Below, piece after piece: positions 24,898-32,239 of a DNA stretch of 64,000 bases (position 1 is the stretch's first letter; each line of letters opens with the position of its first letter). Both the position numbers and the translations under genes were made by a program. Under the pieces are notes generated by a model, which did not search any database, was not told the DNA's origin, and saw only the letters and a program-made list of their open reading frames with translations. The stretch spans positions 36,466 to 100,465 of the forward strand of contig JACJXF010000007.1 in assembly GCA_020636775.1 (NCBI GenBank). The letters run 5' to 3'. This stretch comes from Bacteroidales bacterium. Lineage in GTDB: Bacteria > Bacteroidota > Bacteroidia > Bacteroidales > GCA-2748055.

Positions 24898-25871
24898 GAT
24901 TGTGATGAAAAGTATTTCATAAACTGAGCTCGTTCATAAACTGCAGGATCACCAACGTTTCCATAGTTTAATTTCCCTCTGAATTCGTTAACCGATTTAT
25001 AATTATGCTCAATCATCCATGATTCGAACCTGTCGATGATCTTTGGAAGAAATTCAATACCGTTTTTATAGAGGACAGAACAGAGCTGCACTGCCCTGGC
25101 TCCGGCAAGTATCTGTTTAACTGCCGCATCGCCGCTGTGAATACCTGTGGATGCGGCAATGTCGATCTGGGGAATTGAACTGGAAATTATGCCCACCCAG
25201 CGAAGGCTGTTTCGAATATCGGCCGGGGAGCTGAAAACCTCAGAGGATATAATCTTCATATCACTGATGTTGATATCAGGCTCATAAAACCTGTTAAACA
25301 GAACAACACTGTCGGCTTTGCGAAAATATATCTGATTTACGAGATGGGTAAGATTTGTGAAGTGATAGCCCAGTTTAATTATTAGGGGTATCTTAATTTT
25401 ACCGCGCATAGCTTCAAGAATATCACAGTATATTTTTTCGTAATCAGCAGAGGATTTATCCTTATCAACAGGAAGATAAAAAACATTGAGTTCCAGTGCA
25501 TCCGCACCGGCTTCCTCGATTTTTACTGCAAAATCCATCCATTCTGACGCACTTACACAATTAATACTTGCGATTACAGGTATGGAAATGGCTCTTTTGG
25601 CATCTCTGATTAATTCAAGGTATTCAGACACAGAATTTTCACGGGTATATGCCTTCACATAATCATGAGCCTCAGGATAATCGGAGCCCTCAAGGTTTCG
25701 GCCTGCTTCATGACGAATTTGTTCCTCAAACAATGATTTCAGAACAATGGCGCCTGCACCCAGTGAATCAAGTTTCCTTATTTTATCGAGAGAACTGGTA
25801 ATTCCTGAGCTGCCGATAATAAAGGGATTCCTTAAGTTTAGCCCGGCATAAGTAGTTGATAAATTTGCCAT
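24894..25871 (-). CDS. Dihydroorotate dehydrogenase-like FMN protein
   Basis: A 325-residue TIM-barrel flavoprotein. Recognisable parts are LRNPFIIGSSGIT at the N-terminus, VIASINCVSASEWMDFA with EEAGADALELNVF in the centre, PLIIKLGYHFTN, and a C-terminal FMN-phosphate segment STGIHSGDAAVKQILAGARAVQ. It belongs to the PyrD/PreA superfamily but lacks convincing PyrD catalytic-loop features, so it is probably not the pyrimidine enzyme. Similar proteins are usually annotated only as DHOD-like. It lies downstream of yggS. Confidence 0.82.
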   Translation of the reverse strand: MANLSTTYAGLNLRNPFIIGSSGITSSLDKIRKLDSLGAGAIVLKSLFEEQIRHEAGRNLEGSDYPEAHDYVKAYTRENSVSEYLELIRDAKRAISIPVIASINCVSASEWMDFAVKIEEAGADALELNVFYLPVDKDKSSADYEKIYCDILEAMRGKIKIPLIIKLGYHFTNLTHLVNQIYFRKADSVVLFNRFYEPDINISDMKIISSEVFSSPADIRNSLRWVGIISSSIPQIDIAASTGIHSGDAAVKQILAGARAVQLCSVLYKNGIEFLPKIIDRFESWMIEHNYKSVNEFRGKLNYGNVGDPAVYERAQFMKYFSSQS

Positions 25872-25983
25872 TCTGATGATTTTATTACTGGTTTTCAGCC
25901 TTCAAGTTAATCGTTTAATGTTCAAATTATGAATGAAATGACGAGTGATGAATTGAAAATGCATTTGTCAGTAAACCCATCTT

Positions 25984-26658
25984 TCAAAGATAATTTCTTT
26001 CACCAAAAATGATACTTCCAAGACGAATTATTGTTGCACCTTCTTCGATGGCAATCTGGTAATCTCCCGACATTCCCATTGAGAGTTCAGAAAAAGATGA
26101 ATTTCCGGCGAAATATTCAGACTTGCACTTCAGGAAAAATTCATGCAATTGCCGGAATTCCTTTCTAACCTGTTCCCTGTTTTCGGTATAGGTTGCGATT
26201 CCCATCAATCCCCTTAGCCTGATATTTTGAAGCTCGTAAAATTCCTTTGAATTTAAAATCTCAAGCACCTCGTCCCTATCCAGTCCGAATTTAGATTCTT
26301 CCTCTGCAATATACACCTGCAACAAGATATCAATAACACGGTCCGATTTTTTGGCTTCCTGTTCAACAATTCTAAGGATTTTAAAACTGTCTATAGAGTG
26401 AATCATACTAACAAAGGGGGCAATATATTTTACTTTATTGCTTTGAAGATGACCGATCTGATGCCACTGAATATCTTTGGGGAGTTGCTCATATTTAGAA
26501 CTAAGTTCCTGCACCCTGTTTTCTCCAAATATTTTATGCCCGGCATGATATACCCTGAGAATTTCTTCAACGGGCTTTGTTTTACTTACAGCGACCAAAG
26601 TTATACCCTTTGGCAGACTGGAAATAAATTCACGGATATCGTAATCAGAAAGTTCCAC
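25984..26658 (-). CDS. yggS: YggS-family pyridoxal-phosphate homeostasis protein
   Basis: A 224-residue protein with the alanine-racemase-like barrel of the YggS/PROSC family. The PLP lysine is Lys26 in LVAVSKTKP. The family motifs FGENRVQEL, WHQIGHLQSNKVK, HSIDS, GLMGIATY and LSMGMSGDYQIAIEEGAT are all present, followed by IRLGSIIFG. It has no strong enzymatic activity; it binds and buffers PLP. The start codon is GTG. The family usually has about 220-235 residues. Confidence 0.93.
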   Translation of the reverse strand: MELSDYDIREFISSLPKGITLVAVSKTKPVEEILRVYHAGHKIFGENRVQELSSKYEQLPKDIQWHQIGHLQSNKVKYIAPFVSMIHSIDSFKILRIVEQEAKKSDRVIDILLQVYIAEEESKFGLDRDEVLEILNSKEFYELQNIRLRGLMGIATYTENREQVRKEFRQLHEFFLKCKSEYFAGNSSFSELSMGMSGDYQIAIEEGATIIRLGSIIFGERNYL

Positions 26659-26713
26659 GCAGAAATATTTATTTTCTCAAATTTATAGAAAAAAAGGGAG
26701 GCAGGAAATAATT

Positions 26714-26738
26714 CAGGGGATTAAGCATAAATCCCCTG
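26714..26738 (-). terminator. Hairpin downstream of the DUF1015 gene
   Basis: A perfect 9-bp stem CAGGGGATT/AATCCCCTG with a 7-nt loop lies between the DUF1015 stop (26817) and yggS. A T-run on the minus strand begins only about 17 nt after the stem, so it is a weak terminator candidate. Confidence 0.4.
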
Positions 26739-26816
26739 TAAACATTTATGTATGAATAAGAATTTCTATTCTAATTATTTGATTTTCTGCCACGAATGCG
26801 AAAAAACCTGAGTTTG

Positions 26817-28073
26817 CTATTCCAGTTCATGAATTACGAGTCCGCTTCTGAGCTTTGGTTCAAACCATGTAGTTTTCGGGGGCATTATATTTCCTGTATC
26901 GGCAATATCCATAAGTTGTTTCATACTTACGGGATAAAGGGCAAAGGCAGCTGCCATTTCGCCACTGTCAACCCTTTTTTTCAATTCACCCAATCCGCGA
27001 ATACCACCCACAAAATCGATTCGAGTCGACTTACGCAGATCCGTAATATTCAGAACCGGACCTAAAACAGTCTCTGACAATACGTTCACATCAAGGCAGG
27101 CAATTGGGTCATTGTCGTTGTAAGTTCCTTTTTTTGCGGTAAGAGAATACCATATACCTGACAGGTACATACTAAAATTATGAAGTGAAGAGGGTTTATA
27201 AATTTCCTTTCCTTTTTCTTCAATAACGAAGTTCTCTTTGAGTTTATCAATAAACTCAGGGACAGTATGCCCATTCAAATCTGTAACCAGACGATTGTAG
27301 TCAATAATAGTCAGTTCGCCTGCAGGGAAATGCACAGCAAGGAAAAAGTTATATTCTTCTTTTCCGGTATGTGCAGGATTATTTTTCCTTCTTTCATTTC
27401 CTACAAGGGCTGCGGCCGCTGTTCTGTGATGTCCGTCAGCAACATAGGTTGCAGGAATATCATCCCTGAAAATTTCTTCTATGCGCCTGATTGTCTTTTT
27501 ATCGCTGATGAGCCAAAGCCGGTGTCCTACTCCATCCGGAGTTTTAAAGTCATATTCAGGTTTTCCACCGGCTACCTTTGTGGTTATTTCTTTTAATTCC
27601 TTATGATCGGGGTAGGCAAAGAAAACAGGTTCGGCATTAAAATTTGAAACACGAATATGGTTCATCCTGTCCTCTTCCTTATCAGGCCTTGTCAATTCAT
27701 GTTTTTTGATCACGTTGTTCATGTAATCTTCAACCGCGGCACAAGCCACAATTCCATACTGGGTTTTATCCCACATTGTTTGGGCATAAATATAAAGATG
27801 CTCTTCCTCGTCCTGCACAAACATCCCTTCCGATATTAGCTTCCGGAGATTTTCCTTCGCTTTGGAATACACCACATCAGAATGAAGGTCAATATCTTTT
27901 GGAAGGTCAACTTCAGGCTTAACAACGTGGAGAAAGGAATAAGGATTCCCTTTAACTTCTTCGCGGGCTTCATCTGAATTTAAAACATCATAGGGTCGCG
28001 ACGCCACTTTATCGACATACTGTTTTTGCGGTCTGTATCCTCTGAAAGCTTTGATAATTGCCATGTTTGTCAT
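26817..28073 (-). CDS. DUF1015-family protein (COG4198), possible serine-linked kinase
   Basis: A 418-residue cytoplasmic protein. Conserved family motifs include FRGYRPQK at the N-terminus, ASRPYDVL (24-31), KHELTRPDKEEDR (124-136) and YVADGHHRTAAAA (210-222). The DGHHR loop resembles ParB/sulfiredoxin-fold nucleotide-binding sites. It follows serC and serA on the same strand, an order common in Bacteroidota, so a role around serine or phosphoserine is reasonable. I have an unverified recollection that DUF1015-like proteins have been linked to free-serine kinases. An 11-nt palindrome copy (ACCTGACAGGT) lies within its coding sequence at 27156. Confidence 0.85.
   Translation of the reverse strand: MTNMAIIKAFRGYRPQKQYVDKVASRPYDVLNSDEAREEVKGNPYSFLHVVKPEVDLPKDIDLHSDVVYSKAKENLRKLISEGMFVQDEEEHLYIYAQTMWDKTQYGIVACAAVEDYMNNVIKKHELTRPDKEEDRMNHIRVSNFNAEPVFFAYPDHKELKEITTKVAGGKPEYDFKTPDGVGHRLWLISDKKTIRRIEEIFRDDIPATYVADGHHRTAAAALVGNERRKNNPAHTGKEEYNFFLAVHFPAGELTIIDYNRLVTDLNGHTVPEFIDKLKENFVIEEKGKEIYKPSSLHNFSMYLSGIWYSLTAKKGTYNDNDPIACLDVNVLSETVLGPVLNITDLRKSTRIDFVGGIRGLGELKKRVDSGEMAAAFALYPVSMKQLMDIADTGNIMPPKTTWFEPKLRSGLVIHELE
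27154..27167. repeat. Intragenic copy of the RAYT-flanking palindrome
   Basis: The 14-mer ATACCTGACAGGTA occurs here inside the DUF1015 gene and again at 62848-62861 just upstream of the RAYT gene. In this gene it encodes part of MYLSGIW, so it may be coincidental. Confidence 0.4.
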
Positions 28074-28086
28074 TTATTTAAAATGA

Positions 28087-28122
28087 CAAAGACGCATTCC
28101 GTAATGGAAGGCTGCGTCTTTG
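28087..28122 (-). terminator. Stem-loop between serA and DUF1015
   Basis: A perfect 10-bp arm pair CAAAGACGCA/TGCGTCTTTG encloses a 16-nt loop, in the 67-bp gap after the serA stop. On the minus strand it is followed by TCATTTTAAAT, only a weak T-tract. It could terminate serA or modulate read-through into DUF1015. Confidence 0.45.
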
Positions 28123-28140
28123 CCGGATGAATACAAAATA

Positions 28141-29061
28141 TTATTTGTTAACCTGGAAGGTCGTATCCCCTTTATCCAGAAAGTTTATGATCTGACGTGC
28201 AGCTGCCACGCCGGCATTCAGATTTGCTTCCGCAGTCTGAGCTCCCATTTTCTTGGGGGTTGCAAAATAGCGACCTTTATATTTAGCCAGCTGTTCTTTG
28301 CAATCAGGTTCAATATCGGTAGCATATCTGAAATCGTCCCTTTGTTCAAACATTTTAATAAGGGAGGGTTCATGAATTACTTCCTTACGGGCAGTATTTA
28401 CCAGAGTAGCACCTTCCGGCATGCTGTTCAGGAGTTCAAAATTAATGGTTTCCTTAGTTTGCTTATTAGCAGGAATATGCAGGGAGACATACTGGCATTT
28501 GCTGTACATTTCAGCTGCAGACTCTTCCCATTTAACTCCATCATTTTCAATTATTACCCTGTCAACAAATGGGTCATGCGCATACACCTTCATTCCAAAT
28601 CCTTTAGCTATAAGAGCTACGATGCGTCCAACATATCCATATGCATGAATACCGATTTTTTTATTGCGAAGCTCCGTTCCGGAAGAGCCATCGAATCCCC
28701 CTCTGTTCAAATAAACCAGCATCCCGAATACCAGTTCTGCAACAGCATTGGAATTTTGTCCGGGAGTATTCATAACAACAATACCTCTTTCGGAAGCAGC
28801 AGCAAGATCAACATTATCATAGCCCGCTCCTGCCCTTACCACAATTTTCAGGTTTTTGGCAGCCTTTATAACTTCTTTGTCAACCACATCAGATCTGATA
28901 ATAATGGCATCCACATCAGCAGCTGCCTTATGGAATTCGGATGCTGAAGAATATTTCTCAAGAAGAACGGATTCATATCCCGCTTCCTTTATGACATCCT
29001 GAATCGCCTGTACGGCAGGCTTTGAGAATGGTTTATCAGTTGCAATCAGAATTTTTTTCAT
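28141..29061 (-). CDS. serA: D-3-phosphoglycerate dehydrogenase, Bacteroidota type
   Basis: A 306-residue D-isomer-specific 2-hydroxyacid dehydrogenase, the first enzyme of serine synthesis. It shows the substrate-side RAGAGYDNVD (76-85), a modified NAD loop GIHAYGYVG (137-145), the acidic residue in AHDPF and the catalytic Arg225 in VNTARKE. Glu251 lies in TDIEPD. The usual catalytic His of the TPHxGAST motif is missing; the matching segment is ATPKKMGAQTAEA (267-279). No regulatory ACT domain is present. It lies 21 bp downstream of serC. Confidence 0.88.
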   Translation of the reverse strand: MKKILIATDKPFSKPAVQAIQDVIKEAGYESVLLEKYSSASEFHKAAADVDAIIIRSDVVDKEVIKAAKNLKIVVRAGAGYDNVDLAAASERGIVVMNTPGQNSNAVAELVFGMLVYLNRGGFDGSSGTELRNKKIGIHAYGYVGRIVALIAKGFGMKVYAHDPFVDRVIIENDGVKWEESAAEMYSKCQYVSLHIPANKQTKETINFELLNSMPEGATLVNTARKEVIHEPSLIKMFEQRDDFRYATDIEPDCKEQLAKYKGRYFATPKKMGAQTAEANLNAGVAAARQIINFLDKGDTTFQVNK

Positions 29062-29082
29062 GGCATGTTATCTTTAGTGGTT

Positions 29083-30153
29083 TTAAGCTTTGGCTTCAAA
29101 TTCCTTCATACAGTTTACCAGTGCCTGAACACTTTCCAATGGCATTGCATTATAGATGGATGCTCTGAATCCGCCAACAGAGCGGTGTCCTTTCAATCCT
29201 ACCATACCTGCAGCAGATGCAAATTTGGAAAAATCTTCTTCCTTATCCTTGTATGCTTCGTCCATTACAAAACAAACATTCATAATTGAGCGGTCTTCGG
29301 CTTTTTCTACAGTCCCCCTGAACATTTTATTTCTTTCAATTTCAGCATATAGAATTTCAGCCTTTTTGAGATTAAGGGCATACATGGCAGCAACTCCACC
29401 CTGCTCTTTATACCATTTGAGGGTTTGCAATGCAGAATAAATTGCTATACAGGGAGGTGTATTAAACATAGACTCATTTTCAATGTGAATCTGGTAATTC
29501 ATCATTGAAGGGATTGGACGGTCTACTTTACCAAGAATATCATTTTTAATAATCACAAAAGTAACTCCTGCAGGCGCAAGGTTTTTCTGTGCACCTCCGT
29601 ATATAATTGCATATTTTGAAACGTCAACCGGCCGGCTGAAGATATCCGATGACATGTCGGCAACAAGGGGAACCTTAACATTCAAATCTTTATGAAGTTC
29701 GGTACCATAAATGGTATTATTGGTTGTAATATGCAGATAGTCTACATCCTCAGGAACCTTAAAATCTTTTGGAATATAAGCGTAATTCCTGTCTTTTGAA
29801 GATGCAACGACAGTTACCTCTCCAAAAAGTTTTGCTTCCTTAATAGCTTTGGATGCCCATACCCCTGTATCCAGGTAAGCTGCCTTTTTATTCAGGAGAT
29901 TGTATGGGACCTGCGCAAACTGAAGGCTAGCACCTCCCTGAAGAAATAATACTGAATAGCCTTCGGGTATCTGCAGCAATTCTTTAAAAAGGGCGGTAGC
30001 TTCATCAACAACAGCAATAAAATCCTTACTCCTGTGGGATATTTCCAGTATTGACAATCCTGAGCCATTGAAGTCAAGAATAGCTTTTGCCGTATTTTCG
30101 ATTGTGAATTGTGAAAGAATGGATGGACCTGCAGAAAAATTATGCTTTTTCAT
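29083..30153 (-). CDS. serC: 3-phosphoserine aminotransferase
   Basis: A 356-residue PLP-dependent class V aminotransferase that converts 3-phosphohydroxypyruvate to phosphoserine using glutamate. It opens with HNFSAGPSILS, the family signature. The PLP lysine is in IYGGAQKNLAPAGV, and the C-terminus has GLKGHRSVGGFRASIYNAMP, typical of SerC. It is the first gene of the serC-serA-DUF1015 set. No serB-type phosphatase is present in the window. Confidence 0.96.
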   Translation of the reverse strand: MKKHNFSAGPSILSQFTIENTAKAILDFNGSGLSILEISHRSKDFIAVVDEATALFKELLQIPEGYSVLFLQGGASLQFAQVPYNLLNKKAAYLDTGVWASKAIKEAKLFGEVTVVASSKDRNYAYIPKDFKVPEDVDYLHITTNNTIYGTELHKDLNVKVPLVADMSSDIFSRPVDVSKYAIIYGGAQKNLAPAGVTFVIIKNDILGKVDRPIPSMMNYQIHIENESMFNTPPCIAIYSALQTLKWYKEQGGVAAMYALNLKKAEILYAEIERNKMFRGTVEKAEDRSIMNVCFVMDEAYKDKEEDFSKFASAAGMVGLKGHRSVGGFRASIYNAMPLESVQALVNCMKEFEAKA

Positions 30154-30287
30154 GATAAAATAGTTTATTATTAAAGGGAGTTAAAACCGTTTTGTTTAAC
30201 CGTAAAATTAAACATTATATTACGAATTAAAACAAAAAGAGGGCTTATGGTTAATAAAAAGGAATGAATTGTTAATTAATTCACAAT

Positions 30288-31016
30288 CTATTCAAATCCG
30301 GAGAGCTTAACCAGATAATCCTTTTCAAGGACCGGAATAATACGGCTTAAATCAAGGCTCAGGCAATATTCAATTACATCGTCGAGACCATTCTTCTTAA
30401 GGCGGTTTCGCTGTGCCGATTTATCCACATACCCTATCAGATCATGCCTGGCTAAATTCCAAAGATCTCTTGAAGCAAGTGCGGAATCACAAATCGTTTC
30501 AAACTTTCCCGATTCGATCAGTAAATCAGTCATTGCACCTGCAAAGAGGGTATCTTCAAGGTTGAATTTATGTTTCCATCCTGCACAAAGAACAATAATA
30601 TCGCGGGATTCAGAAATGGCATAATCACACAAGGCCTGAAGGTTCAGGAATGCTCCTATAATAACTTTGTATCCAGAAGAAGCCAGCTGAACAGCCTGCG
30701 TTCCGTTGGTTGTACTGTACACGATATGTTTATTATTTACTCTTTCAGGAGTAAAGTTGAAGGGTGAATTCCCAAAATCGGCAAAATCCTTCACTATACC
30801 GTCGCGCTCGGCAGCAACCATATAGCCCCTTGATTTAAATTCTCTGGCTTCCTCTATGGTTCCAACGGGAATGATCCGGTCGGCTCCATTAATAAAAGCA
30901 GTACAGATAGCGGAAGAGGCCCGCAGAATATCGCTTACAACAACGATGGCTTCAGGATTTTCAAAATAAGGATACAGTGCAGGTGAGAAACATACCTCTA
31001 TTTTATTCTTTCCCAT
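30288..31016 (-). CDS. comB: 2-phosphosulfolactate phosphatase-family protein (ComB-like)
   Basis: A 242-residue protein with the ComB family motifs: VVSDILRASSAICTAF near 27-42, AERDG, FGNSPFNF, STTNGTQAV and VLCAGWKHKFNLEDTLFAGAM. ComB removes phosphate from 2-phosphosulfolactate in coenzyme M synthesis in archaea. In bacteria without coenzyme M its substrate is generally not known, so the family name should not be taken as the reaction here. It is 20 bp downstream of gcvT and probably co-transcribed with it. Confidence 0.86.
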   Translation of the reverse strand: MGKNKIEVCFSPALYPYFENPEAIVVVSDILRASSAICTAFINGADRIIPVGTIEEAREFKSRGYMVAAERDGIVKDFADFGNSPFNFTPERVNNKHIVYSTTNGTQAVQLASSGYKVIIGAFLNLQALCDYAISESRDIIVLCAGWKHKFNLEDTLFAGAMTDLLIESGKFETICDSALASRDLWNLARHDLIGYVDKSAQRNRLKKNGLDDVIEYCLSLDLSRIIPVLEKDYLVKLSGFE

Positions 31017-31036
31017 AACAATTTCTCCAGCATGTT

Positions 31037-32125
31037 TTACTTTTTATAAAAAGGCATCTCAACTATTTTTGCTTTCAGATCTTTGTTTCTGACGCGAATA
31101 AAAATTTCATTACCTGTCCTGGCATATTCTGTTTTAACATAAGCCATACCAATACCAATTTTAAGCATGGGAGACATAGTACCGGAGGTAACCTCGCCAA
31201 TTACCTCTCCCTTGTGATCTGCCACTTCATAATGCTGACGGGGGATACCACGGTCCACCATTTCAAAACCGACTAATTTCCTTTTTAGTCCATCGGCCTT
31301 AAGCTTCTCCATGAAAGGGCGATCGATGAAATCATTTCCTTCAGTAAATTTAGTGATCCATCCAAGACCGGCTTCCAAAGGACTGGTAGTATCATCAATA
31401 TCGTTTCCGTAGAGACAATAACCCACTTCGAGTCGGAGGGTATCTCTGGCTGCCAGGCCTATGGGTTTGATTCCAAACTCAGCTCCGGCTTCCATAATTT
31501 TCTCCCAAATCGAAACAGCATTGTCATTGTAAAAATAAAGCTCAAAGCCTCCGGCCCCGGTATAACCTGTAGCTGAAATAATAACTTCTTTTTCTCCGGC
31601 AAATTCTCCTGTCACAAAGCTGTAATAAGGTATCTCCGCCAAATTTACACTGGTAAGTTTCTGAAGTGCTTTTATGGCCAGTGGTCCCTGGATGGCGAGT
31701 TGTGAAATAGTATCACTTGCATTTTCTATGTCAACGCCTTCCGAATTCTGGCTCTTCAGCCATTCAAAATCCTTATCCGTATTTGAAGCATTTACCACGA
31801 GAAGAAATTTTGAATCTTCATAATAATACACCAGCAGGTCATCCACAATTCCCCCTTTACCGTTAGGGAAGCAACTGTATTGTATTTTGCCGGGGACGAG
31901 TTTGTTCACATCATTGGAGGTTACTTTCTGAACAAATTTCTTTGCTCCGGATCCTTTTACCCATATCTCTCCCATGTGGGAAACATCGAATACCCCAAGT
32001 TTTTCTCTTACAGTAAGGTGTTCATCGTTAATACCGGAATATTCAACAGGCATTTCAAACCCGGCAAAGGGGACCAGCCGGCCCCCCAGTTTTTTATGAA
32101 TTTCATTAAATACAGTATATTTCAT
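31037..32125 (-). CDS. gcvT: Aminomethyltransferase, glycine cleavage T protein
   Basis: A 362-residue T protein, which transfers the methylene group from the aminomethyl-lipoyl H protein to tetrahydrofolate. Visible motifs are GRLVPFAGFEMPVEY at the N-terminus, VSHMGEI, the folate-site acidic residue in NGKGGIVDDLLVY (about 88-100), ISATGYTGAGGFELY, GLAARDTLRLEVGYCLYGND and GEVTSGTMSPML. All are intact. The gcvH and gcvP genes are not in the window. Its proximity to serA/serC suits shared one-carbon metabolism. Confidence 0.96.
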   Translation of the reverse strand: MKYTVFNEIHKKLGGRLVPFAGFEMPVEYSGINDEHLTVREKLGVFDVSHMGEIWVKGSGAKKFVQKVTSNDVNKLVPGKIQYSCFPNGKGGIVDDLLVYYYEDSKFLLVVNASNTDKDFEWLKSQNSEGVDIENASDTISQLAIQGPLAIKALQKLTSVNLAEIPYYSFVTGEFAGEKEVIISATGYTGAGGFELYFYNDNAVSIWEKIMEAGAEFGIKPIGLAARDTLRLEVGYCLYGNDIDDTTSPLEAGLGWITKFTEGNDFIDRPFMEKLKADGLKRKLVGFEMVDRGIPRQHYEVADHKGEVIGEVTSGTMSPMLKIGIGMAYVKTEYARTGNEIFIRVRNKDLKAKIVEMPFYKK

Positions 32126-32165
32126 CTGGCATCGGAATTAAATTTTAGGTCCTCTTTTCCGACGT

Positions 32166-32173
32166 CAAAAGTA
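32166..32173 (-). promoter_or_regulatory. Candidate -7 promoter element for gcvT
   Basis: The minus strand reads TACTTTTG, matching TAnnTTTG, 41 bp before the gcvT start. A partial -33 (TTGG) lies about 17-18 bp upstream of it. Confidence 0.35.
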
Positions 32174-32239
32174 GTACTTTTTTTAAGGCTCCAATTTGTT
32201 TAAAAGCATTTTCCGCCGAAATCACAGCCAAAGAAAACA

